Below, in pieces: positions 18,922 to 26,684 of a stretch of 64,000 nucleotides of DNA. Where the stretch lies: assembly GCA_947649495.1 (NCBI GenBank), contig CANSRU010000009.1, forward strand, positions 1 through 64,000. The letters run 5' to 3'. How positions within the stretch are numbered: position 1 is the first letter of the stretch; the number at the start of each line of letters is the position of its first letter. The position numbers and the translations under genes are program-made. The stretch is from an uncultured Porphyromonadaceae bacterium (lineage in GTDB: Bacteria > Bacteroidota > Bacteroidia > Bacteroidales > Muribaculaceae). The notes beneath the pieces are model-generated. The model was not told the origin of the DNA. It saw only the letters and a list, made by a program, of their open reading frames with translations, and did not search any database.

Positions 18922-18961
18922 GGCACCCTCGTCCATCACGGGCGGGGGTGCCTTCTTTTTG
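18922..18961 (+). terminator. Terminator of gap
   Basis: GGCACCC and its continuation (18922-18934) pair with 18940-18952 in a 13-bp GC-rich stem with G-T pairs and a 5-base loop, followed by TTCTTTTTG. Confidence 0.85.
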
Positions 18962-19032
18962 TTCAAAAGTGTGAATTTGCACATGGCACCGGGTGCGGTG
19001 CATGTATCTTTGTGGCAAAAACAGTTGACATT

Positions 19033-19524
19033 ATGAAATCATTCCGATTCAAAGCCACTTGGCTCAAGGCTGCCGAGGCTATTTCCGACACGGCTGTTCA
19101 GGCCGAACTGATGCTTGCCATAGCCCGTTACGGCGTGTACGGCACCTTCACCCCATCCCGCAACGATGCTGTCAATGCTGTGATGCAGATAGTTATAGCC
19201 GAGATTGATGCTAAAAAATCATCGTCTGAAAAGTCTGATACTCAGATGGTAGACGATGTTGAACACGAGCAGGAACTGTTCTCTCAGGCCGAAGATACGG
19301 TCGATAAAGATGTGATGCACGCATCGCCGGCCGCTCACAAGGCCGGTATAGGGGTCTGTTTCCTGCGTTTCAGGTCGGAATGTATTGCCCGGCGACGCTT
19401 CCATGGCTCAAAGCGCGAGCTTATAAGTGATTTCCGCAGGCGTATAAGCAAGGATGTATTTGGTATTCCTGAAGCCGAGGCCAGGTTTTTCAGGCGTAAA
19501 CCTGTTGCCAAAGATACTCCATAG
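19033..19524 (+). CDS. DUF6291-like protein
   Basis: A 163-residue protein. The N-terminal 60 residues (MKSFRFKATWLKAAEAISD, then QAELMLAIARYGVYGTFTPS) resemble DUF6291, a domain usually found in phage or plasmid replication-like proteins of Bacteroidetes; this is from memory of the family, so moderate confidence. The middle is acidic and low in complexity (about 65-100). The C terminus is basic (RRRFHGSKRELISDFRRRI). The frame can be read from a GTG at 19012, but that codon overlaps a TATCTTTG promoter element (19005-19012), so ATG 19033 is preferred. No phage genes surround it; it stands alone between gap and the efflux operon. Confidence 0.6.
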   Translation: MKSFRFKATWLKAAEAISDTAVQAELMLAIARYGVYGTFTPSRNDAVNAVMQIVIAEIDAKKSSSEKSDTQMVDDVEHEQELFSQAEDTVDKDVMHASPAAHKAGIGVCFLRFRSECIARRRFHGSKRELISDFRRRISKDVFGIPEAEARFFRRKPVAKDTP

Positions 19525-19566
19525 TTTTCAGGTGGGTGTGTCTGTCCGTGTGGTTGAGGCCTGATT

Positions 19567-20778
19567 TTACTTTCTGACTGTGGTCGGTACAGGCTTGCGT
19601 GTGGGGTAGAGGTAGCGGGTTATCAGGTAAGCCGCCACGAAATATATTGCGCTGAGCACCCACAGCATGGTGTAGGGGCGGGTCTGCTCGTAGAGAGTAC
19701 CGGCATTGGAGTTGAGCCTGATGAATCCTTCTACGCCCCATGTGGCGGGAATCATGTCGCCTACCAAAGTCCAGAATCCGTTCATGGCATAGCGGGGCCA
19801 TGTCAGTCCCGACAGGAACAGAAACACCACCGAAGTGAACACTATCACCAGCATGGAGCTTTCGCGTTCGGTAACGAACACGCTGAGTGCCTGTGCCAGG
19901 AACGATGAGGCCACGAGCATGGGCAGGATGAAGAACAGATAGTCGGTCAGATGCCCTATGTGGGGGAGTGAGAACATCAGGGGCACTATGTGGAGCACAT
20001 ATATGCAGATTGGCATATATATCACCAGATAACATAGCGTCTTGCCAATGATGGTGGTGGCCGGCCCGGCAGGAATGGCCATGGGGTCTGTGCCTCCGTT
20101 GCGGCGACGGCGTTCGGAACTTCCGGCCCCGAGCATAGTGACACCGAGTATGAGGCTTTGCTGGAGTATGAGCACAAGTATTCCGGGGATTATGAACGAT
20201 GCGAATCCTTGTGTCGGGTCGCCGAGCATGAACGCTTCGTTGTTGACTATCGGCGCGCTGGCGCTCTGCCCCACAAGCCCGAGAGAATTTATCTTTTCAT
20301 GCTGTATCTTGGTGCCAAGGGCAAGCTGCACCTCCGTGAGGTTGCTCATGAAAGTGCGGTAGCGCAGCAGCAGTCCCATGTCGGAATAAAAGGTGACCAC
20401 GGCCTGCTCGCTGCGGCCGAGTTTTTTAGCGTAATCAGATGGAATCTCAAGTATACCGTAGCATTTGTGCTCGTTCTGCATGCGCCGGGCATCATTGAGA
20501 TTGGCGGCATAATCGTAGACCTTTATACCGTCGGTGGCGTCAATCATCCGGGTTAGCTCACGGCTTTGCGGCGAGCGGCTCTTGTCGACCACGGCTATGG
20601 GTATGTCGCGCACTGTCTCCGGGTTGTAGATGAGTGTGTAAACCACCGGATACATCAGCGTAAGGAAGAAAAAGAACAGCATTACGCCAAGATCGCTGAA
20701 CACGAGGCGGAACTCCCTGCGCCACACTTTGAACAGTGTGGTGAACCATTCTGATATGCCTTTCATGTTGTTTGTCAT
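19567..20778 (-). CDS. ABC-2 type transporter permease
   Basis: A 403-residue inner-membrane protein of the ABC2_membrane_3 (YhhJ-like) family. It has one N-terminal membrane helix (about 25-45, VMLFFFFLTLMYPVVYTLIY), a periplasmic domain of about 130 residues beginning IPIAVVDKSRSPQSRELTR, and five more helices from about 180, including the family motif FASFIIPGILVLILQQSL. It is last in an operon with a second permease (7-base gap), HlyD and TolC. Together these would form a tripartite efflux or export path. No ATPase gene is in the operon. Substrate unknown. Confidence 0.88.
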   Translation of the reverse strand: MTNNMKGISEWFTTLFKVWRREFRLVFSDLGVMLFFFFLTLMYPVVYTLIYNPETVRDIPIAVVDKSRSPQSRELTRMIDATDGIKVYDYAANLNDARRMQNEHKCYGILEIPSDYAKKLGRSEQAVVTFYSDMGLLLRYRTFMSNLTEVQLALGTKIQHEKINSLGLVGQSASAPIVNNEAFMLGDPTQGFASFIIPGILVLILQQSLILGVTMLGAGSSERRRRNGGTDPMAIPAGPATTIIGKTLCYLVIYMPICIYVLHIVPLMFSLPHIGHLTDYLFFILPMLVASSFLAQALSVFVTERESSMLVIVFTSVVFLFLSGLTWPRYAMNGFWTLVGDMIPATWGVEGFIRLNSNAGTLYEQTRPYTMLWVLSAIYFVAAYLITRYLYPTRKPVPTTVRK

Positions 20779-20785
20779 AATTTTA

Positions 20786-21952
20786 TTAGGGCAGATATAT
20801 CGGGTGGGCGCAATGTTTCTTCAGGCGTGGAAGCCCTACGAGCGCTACAAGCGGGAATATAAGCAACGCAATGTAGTAGAACCGTGAATAATATAGCGGT
20901 ATGCCGTTGAGTGCCTGATCTATGTATATCAGGAAGTAGTAGCGTACGGGAAGTATGTAACTGAACACTCCTATTTCGGGATACATGGCCTCGACAGGGA
21001 ATGAGAATGCCGCTATGGAGAATGCCAGTATGCCCGACAGCGAGCAGATGCTCACCGCAAAACGAAGGTTGGGCAGCAGGCAGCATACTGTCACGGCAAA
21101 TGCCTGGCTTGCGAGTACCATCAGCGCCATGGCCAGAACCATGTGCCATGTCGGGCAGTTGAGCGGAAAGTGGTTGAATCCGAACATAAGGGCCTGGCAA
21201 GCGATGCCTACTGCTATGCCTGTCACGGCCTGTGGTATGAGCTTGCCTGTGAGTGCCACCAGCATGGAGCCGCCACCGGTTCTGAGCCATTCCACCGAAC
21301 TTCCGCGCTTTATCTCCTCGCAGATTGTGTAGGCGGCCACGAGCGCTACCATAAGGGCTATTATGCCGGGTACGAACGAGTTGGTGAGATAGTAGTTATA
21401 GTTCATCCACGGATTGCCTATGGCCTGCTGCTGTATCACCACCGGCTGCAGAAGGGTGCCCGCCGTTTCCGATGGGATGCCGTTGCTCACAAGGGTGGTC
21501 TGCACCAGTCCTCCCGCCGTGGTCACCGCCGTGGTCTTGAACCCTTTGAAGGCGAGTGTGCCGGGCACGAAGTAGGTCATGTTGCAGTAGTAGGTTATGG
21601 TAGGATTGTCGCCACTTATGGCTTTACGCTGGAAGTCGGCGGGTATCATGAAGAATCCGAATATCTCGCCACCGCGCACCTTTAGCGAAGCCTCGTGAAA
21701 CGATTCAAGTTTATCGTTGATATCCACTAACTCCGATGCGGCGAGGGTACGCGTCACATTGCGCGACAGTTCCGAATTGTCAAGATCCACCACGGCCGAG
21801 GGTACTTTCAGCGGCAGACCACTGTCCATCATGTTTATGAAAAACAGGGTGAATGCTATGGGTACGAGTATCAGGCACACCAGGTAGACCCGGCGCGAGA
21901 CCAATGTGCGGAATCCGCGGCTAAGCGACTCTATTAATATGTGCCTTTTCAT
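20786..21952 (-). CDS. ABC-2 type transporter permease
   Basis: A 388-residue paralogue of the neighbouring permease with the same design: an N-terminal helix (about 22-42), a periplasmic domain starting VPSAVVDLDNSELSRNVTR, and a C-terminal block of about five helices containing NSFVPGIIALMVALVAAYT. Having two such half-permeases side by side suggests a heterodimer. The gene follows hlyD with a 21-base gap. The family normally needs an ATP-binding partner, and none is present here. Confidence 0.88.
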   Translation of the reverse strand: MKRHILIESLSRGFRTLVSRRVYLVCLILVPIAFTLFFINMMDSGLPLKVPSAVVDLDNSELSRNVTRTLAASELVDINDKLESFHEASLKVRGGEIFGFFMIPADFQRKAISGDNPTITYYCNMTYFVPGTLAFKGFKTTAVTTAGGLVQTTLVSNGIPSETAGTLLQPVVIQQQAIGNPWMNYNYYLTNSFVPGIIALMVALVAAYTICEEIKRGSSVEWLRTGGGSMLVALTGKLIPQAVTGIAVGIACQALMFGFNHFPLNCPTWHMVLAMALMVLASQAFAVTVCCLLPNLRFAVSICSLSGILAFSIAAFSFPVEAMYPEIGVFSYILPVRYYFLIYIDQALNGIPLYYSRFYYIALLIFPLVALVGLPRLKKHCAHPIYLP

Positions 21953-21973
21953 TGCTACAGTGGGGTTATCTTT

Positions 21974-22990
21974 TTACGGACGGTACACTACAGTCATGCC
22001 GGGATGGAGATCGGCTATGGTGTCGGTGGGACGGGCCTTGATCTGGAATGTACGGCTGTCCCATTCGCCGGTTGATTTGGTGGCGCGCCATGTGGCGTAG
22101 GAGCCCATGTCGCGTATGTAGTATATCTCCACATCGGTTTCCTTCTTGTCAAGAGCAGGTATCATCACCTTAATCTTGTTGCCCAGACGCATTTCGTTGA
22201 GATATTCCTCGCGTACATTGAATGTAACCCATTTGTCGGCAACTTTGAGCACGCTCATTATCGGGGCGCCGAGGCTCACCAGCTCGCCCGGTTCGGGATA
22301 TATCTGGTCTATCTGACCGTCGCAGGGTGCCACGAGATATTGGTCTTCGAGCAGGCTCTGCACTTCGTCAACTCCCCCCTGGGCCACGCCAACCATGGCG
22401 GCGGCACTCTCCTTATCCTCTTTCTGCGCACCGGCGCGGGCAAGCGCGAGCTGGCTCTGTGCCGTCTGTTCTGCGGCCACGGCAGCATCGTAGGCAGCCT
22501 TGGCCTCGTCGCGTTTCTGGGCTGAGATTACACCTTCCTTATAGAGGTTTTCCATGCGTTGGTAAGTCTTGTGGGTGATGTTGCGCGCAGCAGCGGCCTG
22601 TGCCACCAGCCCTTCGGCCGATTGGATTATCTGCACGCGGGTGCCGGCATCCACTTTCTGGTTCATGGCTTCGGCAGCGGTCTTCATCCCCTCGGCCTGC
22701 ATCAGCTTGGCCTCGGCAAGGGAGGAGTGGATGTGAACGAGGGTATCGCCGGTCTTCACCATGTCGCCCTCCTTTACATAGAACGCGGTGATGCGTCCCG
22801 GCAGTTTGCCCGATACGTTGACCGAAGTGGCCTCGGCCTGACCTTCTATTATATCTGCCGGCTGCTTGAGAAACACTAATCCGATTATGGCGAGTGCTAT
22901 CACTATTACGATTACAGCCAGAAGCGACCACATGAGCACGCGTGTCTCGCGTTGAACGGCGGCGTTATTGTTGATGTCTGATTCAGCCAT
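21974..22990 (-). CDS. HlyD-family periplasmic adaptor (membrane fusion protein)
   Basis: A 338-residue adaptor. It has an N-terminal membrane anchor (about 19-42, VLMWSLLAVIVIVIALAIIG), a biotinyl-lipoyl-like half domain (VNVSGKLPGRITAFYVKEGD), and a long alpha-hairpin (about 90-195) rich in Ala, Glu and Lys. The second lipoyl half (VAPCDGQIDQIYPEPGELVS) and a beta-barrel domain follow, as in EmrA/YhiI proteins. It bridges the inner-membrane permeases and the TolC-like channel encoded upstream. It is the second gene of the four-gene operon, with gaps of 41 and 21 bases. Confidence 0.92.
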   Translation of the reverse strand: MAESDINNNAAVQRETRVLMWSLLAVIVIVIALAIIGLVFLKQPADIIEGQAEATSVNVSGKLPGRITAFYVKEGDMVKTGDTLVHIHSSLAEAKLMQAEGMKTAAEAMNQKVDAGTRVQIIQSAEGLVAQAAAARNITHKTYQRMENLYKEGVISAQKRDEAKAAYDAAVAAEQTAQSQLALARAGAQKEDKESAAAMVGVAQGGVDEVQSLLEDQYLVAPCDGQIDQIYPEPGELVSLGAPIMSVLKVADKWVTFNVREEYLNEMRLGNKIKVMIPALDKKETDVEIYYIRDMGSYATWRATKSTGEWDSRTFQIKARPTDTIADLHPGMTVVYRP

Positions 22991-23031
22991 GATTGCTTGT
23001 ATTTACTGGTGGGTTATGAGTGAAGTTGATG

Positions 23032-24495
23032 TTAATAGTCGGTGGGATAGGGGAGGGTTCCGAGCACTTTCGACAGGTAGACGTCGCAAAGGTGCACGTC
23101 AATCAGCGCATCTATTTTCTCGGAGTTGGCCTTGAGCCATGCTGTCTGTGCCTCCATCACATTGTCGGTGGTCATCACACCCTCGCGGAATCCGAGGTTG
23201 GCCTGACGCAGATTCTCGTTGGCTTTGCTGAGATTGGCGAGAGTGGTGTTGTAGGTCTTTACAGCCTCCTGGGCTTTGAACGCGCTCTGGCTCACCTGCA
23301 GGTTTATTAGGTCCTTGGCGTTGTCAAGTTCCATGCGTGCCATTATGGTCTGGCTCTTTGCCGCGCGGTATTTATTGTAGTTGCCGCCCCAGTGCCATAT
23401 CGGTATGGTGAGCATGGCGCCTACGGAGAATGCTCCGTCGAACCGCTTGCTGAATCCGTTGAACATATTGGGGTTGCTGAACGAATAGCTGCCCACAAGC
23501 GCCAGTTTCGGCAACATGTCGCTAAGTGCCACCCGCTCTTTCTGTTTCAATGCTTCTATGCCCATCTCGAGCGCGCGCAGGTCCTGACGGCGTGCGTACA
23601 CGTCGTTGAGATCGTAGCTCTGAGGCGCCGGGGTGTCGCACTTCACGAAATCAATATCTTCGTCGGCCAATGTAAGCTGTGTGTTGACCGGCAGTCCGCA
23701 TACCTGGGCGAGTGCCATGCGCGAGAGCACAAGGCCGTTGTCAACCTTTGTAAGGTCTACCTGTGCCTGATTCAGTTTCACATCCACCGTGAGCAGGTCG
23801 CTGCGGGTGGCCACGCCTTCGCGCACCATGGCCTCCACATTGCTGTGAAGTGTGTCGAGCAACGCCACGTAGCTTGTGGCGAGTTTCTGCTTCGCTTTCA
23901 GCGACACCACCTGCCAGTAGGCGGCATCAACGGCATATATCACATTCTCGGCCTCCGCGTTGTGAGCGGCGCGGGCCATCTCCTCGGCATAGTGTGTGAG
24001 GCGGTTCATGGCTACAATCTTTCCACCCATGAATATGGGCTGGGTCAGTGTGACGGCTCCGAAAAACACATTGTGGATGTCGTAGGTCATAGCCTCCTTG
24101 GGGATGAGCGCCACCGTTTCCGGTATATACTGTCCGTTAGGTCCCTTGATAGGTTCGCCGGTGGCCGGATTCTTCACGAGGTTGAACTGGTAGCTTTGGG
24201 TGGCGGGATCGAAAGTCTTTGTAGGCAGCAGCTGGTCCTTGTCGAAGATTGATATCTCCTTCTGGTTGTACATATAGCCGCCTGTGAAGTCGAGTGCCGG
24301 AAGATAGGCCGCGAAGGCTTCCTTTTTCTGATAGCCGGCCATGCGCACGGCTTCGGAGCGTATGCGCAGCTGCTTGTTGTTGGTCAGCGCCATGTTGCGG
24401 CACGAGTCGAGCGTTACGCTTTGTGTCTGTGCCTGCACCCCCACTGCGGTGGATATGGCTGCCAATGCTATGGAAATGACTTTGTTCAGGTTCAT
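23032..24495 (-). CDS. TolC-family outer-membrane efflux protein
   Basis: A 487-residue outer-membrane channel protein. A signal peptide (MNLNKVISIALAAISTAVGVQA) is followed by the opening VTLDSCRNMALTNNKQLRIR, typical of the outer-membrane efflux family. Two repeats of long amphipathic helices (about 120-240 and 320-465) flank beta-strand regions, as in TolC. An Asn-Pro-rich insertion (about 75-115) is present in the first half. It is first in the operon with HlyD and two ABC-2 permeases and carries the operon's promoter. Confidence 0.92.
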   Translation of the reverse strand: MNLNKVISIALAAISTAVGVQAQTQSVTLDSCRNMALTNNKQLRIRSEAVRMAGYQKKEAFAAYLPALDFTGGYMYNQKEISIFDKDQLLPTKTFDPATQSYQFNLVKNPATGEPIKGPNGQYIPETVALIPKEAMTYDIHNVFFGAVTLTQPIFMGGKIVAMNRLTHYAEEMARAAHNAEAENVIYAVDAAYWQVVSLKAKQKLATSYVALLDTLHSNVEAMVREGVATRSDLLTVDVKLNQAQVDLTKVDNGLVLSRMALAQVCGLPVNTQLTLADEDIDFVKCDTPAPQSYDLNDVYARRQDLRALEMGIEALKQKERVALSDMLPKLALVGSYSFSNPNMFNGFSKRFDGAFSVGAMLTIPIWHWGGNYNKYRAAKSQTIMARMELDNAKDLINLQVSQSAFKAQEAVKTYNTTLANLSKANENLRQANLGFREGVMTTDNVMEAQTAWLKANSEKIDALIDVHLCDVYLSKVLGTLPYPTDY

Positions 24496-24557
24496 TGCCG
24501 GTCAAAAATAAATAGTTAGAGACGTGTGTCGTCCTCCCGCTTCTATGCCGGAGGCTA

Positions 24558-24565
24558 CAAATATA
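24558..24565 (-). promoter_or_regulatory. -7 element (TATATTTG) for the efflux operon
   Basis: On the minus strand TATATTTG lies about 63 bases before the ATG of the TolC-like gene. No clear -33 element is visible at the usual distance. Confidence 0.45.
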
Positions 24566-24726
24566 ACTGCTTTGCTCGGGAAAAAGTTGTGGGAAGCATG
24601 AGTAGTTCTGTTTTTCTCCAATATTTGGTCTGTATGTCCAAAATAGATTATGCTTTGTGTTAAAAGCGCTCAATGTCAGCTTCGGTTTTAGTAACTTTGC
24701 ATATCCAACCGAAACAGACTGTAATT

Positions 24727-25686
24727 ATGCTTGATGATATATTGAAAAAGGTGCTTGACGGTGGCGCGGCCACTGTCGATGAGGCTATGGAACTTGACGG
24801 CTGTTGTTCCACCGAATCGCTGTGTGAGGCGGCCGACCGTGTGCGCGAGGCGCGATGCGGGAATGTGCTCGACACATGTTCCATAATCAACGCGCGCTCC
24901 GGACACTGTTCGGAGAATTGCAAGTGGTGTGCCCAATCTGCCCATTATGCCACAGGTGTCAAGGAATATGAGTGCATGCCTGCCGATGAGGTGATGCGTA
25001 TAGCCGGTCTTGACATATCGCATGGTGTGAAGAGACTTTCGCTGGTGACGAGCGGCCGCAAGGTAACGGCTTCAGGCATCAAATATTTCTGCGATGTCTA
25101 CCGGCGTCTGGCTGCCGAGACTCCACTCAGGCTGTGTGCTTCCATGGGATTGCTCGGCCGGGAGGAACTGCAGGCGCTGAAAGATGCGGGTGTGGAGAGG
25201 TATCACTGCAATCTGGAAACATCGTCCGAATACTTCCCTACGTTGTGCACCACTCATACCCATGCCGACAAACTACGCACCATAGCCATGGCGCGCGAGG
25301 TGGGTCTGGAGGTGTGTTCAGGCGGTATAATAGGTATGGGCGAGAGTATGCGCGACCGTCTTACTATGGCCTTTGAGGCTTGTCAGGCCGGTGCTGTGTC
25401 CATACCTGTCAATGTGCTGATACCCATCCCGGGCACACCGCTCGGCGACACCGAGCCTCTCAGCGAGGATGAGATAGTGCGAACGGTGGCACTTATGCGT
25501 CTTGTGGCTCCTGATGCGGTGATACGTTTTGCCGGAGGCCGTGCCAATCTTTCGGTGGCTGCTGCCGAGCAGATGCTCCGCGGCGGTATGAACGGAGCCA
25601 TGATAGGCGATCTCCTGACCACCGTGGGCAATAAGGTGGATGAGGACTACGCTATGTTCGCCCGCGTGGGCTACAAGGTGGATTAA
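24727..25686 (+). CDS. bioB: Biotin synthase
   Basis: A 319-residue radical SAM enzyme that inserts sulfur into dethiobiotin. The [4Fe-4S] cysteines are in GHCSENCKWCAQS (CxxxCxxC, about residues 59-66). Further markers are LVTSGRKVTASGIKYF, YHCNLETSSEYFPTLCTTHT and GGIIGMGESMRDRLTMAFE. The frame opens at 24673, but a TAACTTTG -7 element sits at 24692-24699, so ATG 24727 (MLDDILKKVLDGG) is the likely start. No other biotin gene is in the window. The 3' end overlaps the convergent AIR-synthase-like gene by 4 bases. Confidence 0.95.
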   Translation: MLDDILKKVLDGGAATVDEAMELDGCCSTESLCEAADRVREARCGNVLDTCSIINARSGHCSENCKWCAQSAHYATGVKEYECMPADEVMRIAGLDISHGVKRLSLVTSGRKVTASGIKYFCDVYRRLAAETPLRLCASMGLLGREELQALKDAGVERYHCNLETSSEYFPTLCTTHTHADKLRTIAMAREVGLEVCSGGIIGMGESMRDRLTMAFEACQAGAVSIPVNVLIPIPGTPLGDTEPLSEDEIVRTVALMRLVAPDAVIRFAGGRANLSVAAAEQMLRGGMNGAMIGDLLTTVGNKVDEDYAMFARVGYKVD

Positions 25687-26513
25687 CCTACATGGCCGAT
25701 TATGGCGGCTTCTGAGCCGAAGGCGCTGCGGCGTATGGCGGCGAGGGTGCGGTCGGCATCTTCGGCGGCAACAATCATTATCAAGGCGTCGGCCGTGGCA
25801 AAATCAAGAGGGTCTTTGCCCGTAATATCCGCTATAGCTTTGACTTCGTCGCTTACAGGAATCGCGTCGTGCTGTATGTTCAGACGGCAGTGCATGCTAT
25901 CGAGTGCCTGTTTTACTCCACCGATGGGGTAGAGCATGGCATGTATGTGTGGATTGACATCGAGGGTGTTGTGCACGATGTCTGACAGCGGAGCACCATC
26001 GGCGTTCATTATCGTGGTGATGTTGTGGCGCAGGGCTTCGAGTGCGGCGCCATAGGAGCCTGCCTGTCCGGTTATTATGATGGTGTCGCCACTGTGCACG
26101 CATTCCATTCCACCGGCGAATCCGTCAGTAAGTTGTCCGACGGCAGTCAGTGTCAGGTCTATTCCGTAGCGGGGACCGCTTTCCAGAATGGCGGTGTCGG
26201 TGGTGAGCCATTCAATCTCGGCCTGTATTGCGGCATCCTGCATGGCTGCGGCAACAGCGTTGATTGTTGATGTGGGTGTGTCGGAATCAATGGTGAACGA
26301 GACTCCCATCCATCGTGGCGTGGCTCCGGCGGCGAGCAATGTATTGGTCACGACGTTTACGGCGAGCCTGCCAAGGTTGGAATCACCAAACACCACCGGT
26401 GTGTCGGCAAAGAGTTTCGTGCATACTACCGGAGTTCCTTCAATGGCCGGTGCGGGGGATGTGATTCTGAGTTGCCGGCGTGACAGCGGCGAGAATATGT
26501 GAGGGTTGTCCAT
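25683..26513 (-). CDS. AIR-synthase-related (HypE-like) protein, shortened
   Basis: A 276-residue protein with the fold of the PurM/HypE/SelD family, which binds ATP. The segment LAVNVVTNTLLAAGATPRWMGVSFTID corresponds to the conserved N-terminal domain (NDLAxxGAxP pattern), and DTIIITGQAGSYGAALEALR to the glycine-rich linker that starts the second domain. Compared with HypE (about 330 residues) it is short and ends in IGHVG. It therefore lacks the HypE C-terminal PRxC tail that carries the carbamoyl/cyano group. There are no hydrogenase or other hyp genes nearby. It overlaps the convergent bioB by 4 bases. Its reaction is unknown. Confidence 0.7.
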   Translation of the reverse strand: MDNPHIFSPLSRRQLRITSPAPAIEGTPVVCTKLFADTPVVFGDSNLGRLAVNVVTNTLLAAGATPRWMGVSFTIDSDTPTSTINAVAAAMQDAAIQAEIEWLTTDTAILESGPRYGIDLTLTAVGQLTDGFAGGMECVHSGDTIIITGQAGSYGAALEALRHNITTIMNADGAPLSDIVHNTLDVNPHIHAMLYPIGGVKQALDSMHCRLNIQHDAIPVSDEVKAIADITGKDPLDFATADALIMIVAAEDADRTLAAIRRSAFGSEAAIIGHVG

Positions 26514-26644
26514 GGCTCTGATTGTTGTTTCATTCTAATAACAACGAAACGCGATTGAGTGTTTGTCCCTGAGCAATCAGGAGGCTTGTTATAAAACCGG
26601 AAATATCTTATACGGCTTGGTTTTTATAGGCTCAAAAAAACAAC

Positions 26645-26652
26645 TATTTTTG
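26645..26652 (+). promoter_or_regulatory. -7 element (TATTTTTG) for the DUF4838 gene
   Basis: TATTTTTG lies 32 bases before the ATG at 26685. A TTGG about 25 bp upstream is a poor -33 candidate. Confidence 0.5.
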
Positions 26653-26684
26653 TGGAAAATAACCCATCATAAAGAGACGGATAC

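Noticed and set aside
23392-24252. 286-codon plus-strand frame antisense to the TolC-like gene
   Set aside because: A shadow frame caused by GC-biased codons; the sense gene is clear.
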